Part shown: positions 12,287 through 13,546 of the stretch, in pieces | Layout: the number at the start of each line of letters is the position of its first letter | Position numbering within the stretch: position 1 is the first letter of the stretch | The notes under the pieces: model-generated | What the model was told of the DNA's origin: nothing | The model's database searches: none | Seen by the model: the letters and a program-made list of their open reading frames with translations, nothing else | Translations under genes and position numbers: made by a program | From: Chloroflexota bacterium | GTDB taxonomy: Bacteria; Chloroflexota; Anaerolineae; B4-G1 | DNA length: 13,546 nt | NCBI GenBank assembly: GCA_030596915.1 | Contig: JAUVSX010000027.1 | Coordinates: 1-13,546, forward strand | Reading direction: 5' to 3'

Positions 12287-13546
12287 ATGTCACGCATCCG
12301 CACCAGGCACATCCTGAGGGCGAACCGCAAGGCCACTACGGGAAGCGCGGGCCGGTACCTCCCCCTGATACTGATTACACTTATCTTGGCCCTGACGGCG
12401 GCCTGCGCGGCGCCGGCGGACGATACCCCGGCAGAACCCACGGCGGCGCCAACTTCGCTACCGGAGCCTACGACCGAATCCCCGCCGGAGCCTGAAGTCG
12501 AGCCAGAGGCCGACGTGGACGCGATATGGGCGCGCATCCAGGACGAGGGGCGCATCGTCGTCGGCACCTCGGCCGACTATCCTCCCTTCGCCTACTATCC
12601 GCCCGGGGCGACCGTCGAGTGCAGCGACCTTCCGGTGGCGGGCTTCGACATTGGCCTGATGCGCGAGCTGGCGAGGCGGATGGGGGTCCAGGTCGAGTTT
12701 CGCGACTTCGTCTTCGATGGCTTGCTTCCCGCCGTGCAGGTCGAGCAGATTGACGTGGCGATTGGCGCGATCTCCGTGACGCCCGGCCGCGAGGCTGTCG
12801 TTCGTTTCAGCGACATCTACTACGTCGGCGAGGACGCTGTGATCGCACTCGCAGACTCGGAGGTGCCGGTCGGATCGATAGTGGACCTGGTCGGTCACAA
12901 GGTAGCGGTACAGACGGGCAGCGTCCACAATACCTGGCTCCAACTGGGCCTCGTCGACACAGGCGAGATGCCAGCCAGCGACCTGGTCACCTTCGCGGAG
13001 GCGCAGGACGCGCTCAATCTGTTGACCTCTGGGCAGGCCGAATTCGTCGTGATGGACTACCTGCCGGCCGAGGAGTTCATCAAGCAGGGTGACTTCAAGA
13101 TCGTGGCGCACGGCCTCAACCGGCAACTGTACGGCATCGCAGTGCCAATGAAGGCGACGACGCTCGTGTGGGAGATCAACAAGGCGCTGGCGCAGCTCCA
13201 GGAGGATGGCAAGATCGAGGCGCTGGCCGTCGAGCACCTCGGCCTGGCCCCTGGGGATATGATGCCCGCGCCGACGCCTGGGGCTGAGCCACCGGAAGAG
13301 GCCGGGGAAGCCCCGGACGAAGAGCCTTCAGCGGAGGGCTGCATCAACAGCATGGCCCTGGTGGAGGAATTGAGCGACGGCGCTGCGCAACTGAGCCCTG
13401 GCGAGTCCTTCGTTCGGACCTTCCGCGTACGCAACACGGGAACCTGTGACTGGGATGACACGTACGTCATCGACTACGGCGGGGGGAACGTGGACGCCGC
13501 CCGTATGGGAGGCGCACCCATCACGATCGCCGTAGTGGTTCCGGCC
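12287..13546 (+). CDS. Solute-binding lipoprotein with NBR1-like Ig domain, partial
   Basis: The first 420 residues of a gene that runs off the right edge. A long basic N-terminus and a hydrophobic segment end in LTAAC (Cys40), a lipobox, followed by a Pro/Glu/Thr linker to about 75. Residues about 80-320 form a family 3 periplasmic-binding domain as used by polar amino-acid ABC transporters: VGTSADYPPFAY, GFDIGLMRELARRMG, GAISVTPGREAVVRFSDIYY (the ligand-binding Arg in TPGR), AVQTGS and DALNLLTSGQAEFVVMD. After an acidic Pro linker, residues from about 351 read CINSMALVEELSDGAAQLSP and SFVRTFRVRNTGTCDWD, which is the NBR1-type Ig-like domain often seen in Chloroflexota surface proteins. GAAAGGAGG five bases before ATG 12287 sets the start. 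No permease is in view. Fusion of the two domains is unusual; ligand unknown. Confidence 0.9.
   Translation, partial: MSRIRTRHILRANRKATTGSAGRYLPLILITLILALTAACAAPADDTPAEPTAAPTSLPEPTTESPPEPEVEPEADVDAIWARIQDEGRIVVGTSADYPPFAYYPPGATVECSDLPVAGFDIGLMRELARRMGVQVEFRDFVFDGLLPAVQVEQIDVAIGAISVTPGREAVVRFSDIYYVGEDAVIALADSEVPVGSIVDLVGHKVAVQTGSVHNTWLQLGLVDTGEMPASDLVTFAEAQDALNLLTSGQAEFVVMDYLPAEEFIKQGDFKIVAHGLNRQLYGIAVPMKATTLVWEINKALAQLQEDGKIEALAVEHLGLAPGDMMPAPTPGAEPPEEAGEAPDEEPSAEGCINSMALVEELSDGAAQLSPGESFVRTFRVRNTGTCDWDDTYVIDYGGGNVDAARMGGAPITIAVVVPA

Overview
This window is high-GC DNA (low to mid 60s percent by eye) and most resembles a Chloroflexota (Anaerolineae/Caldilineae-like) genome. That inference rests on lipoproteins with Thr/Pro-rich linkers, META, bacterial SH3 and Ig-like (including NBR1-type) modules, many GTG starts, a GxxExxY protein, and intergenic regions full of short repeats. 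No rRNA, tRNA, CRISPR array or transposase was found.

Left half (1-7000): every gene is on the minus strand and nearly all are envelope proteins. In transcription order (right to left) they are: a degenerate receiver-domain protein (5994-6377); 16 bp downstream, a large lipoprotein with two DUF4377 and five META domains (3542-5977); a two-TM PH-like membrane protein (2968-3492); a four-TM protein (2494-2865); a TM-anchored SH3/Ig-like/META protein (1141-2250); a small three-TM protein (459-749); and the N-terminus of a DUF1269-type protein (1-114). Several of these genes are followed by a GC-rich hairpin without a U-run, so they may be separate short transcripts. The 627-bp gap 6378-7004 holds no gene. 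It holds an extended -10 promoter for the receiver/META operon, two TACGTA palindromes, a short octamer array and two adjacent long inverted repeats.

Middle (7005-12085): a YihY/BrkB-type membrane protein (minus) is divergent from a 3xPAS-GAF-HisKA_3-HATPase histidine kinase (plus). Back-to-back promoters and an 11.6-copy octamer array lie between them. A NarL/FixJ-type response regulator follows the kinase, but a GxxExxY (PD-(D/E)XK-like) gene separates the pair. That gene sits inside a 633-bp block bounded by an inverted 29-bp repeat matching at 26 of 29 positions, and the repeat encodes the last residues of the kinase. The block looks like a small non-autonomous insertion that split a two-component operon.

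Right end (12086-13546): a promoter preceded by a third octamer array drives a polar-amino-acid-type solute-binding lipoprotein fused to an NBR1-like Ig domain. This gene runs off the window.

Working together: the window encodes sensing (kinase/regulator, pseudo-receiver) and cell-surface functions (META/DUF4377 lipoprotein, SH3/META protein, solute-binding protein). No metabolic pathway can be read from it. The least explained signals are the insertion between kinase and regulator, the octamer arrays beside promoters, and the pseudo-receiver paired with the five-META lipoprotein.
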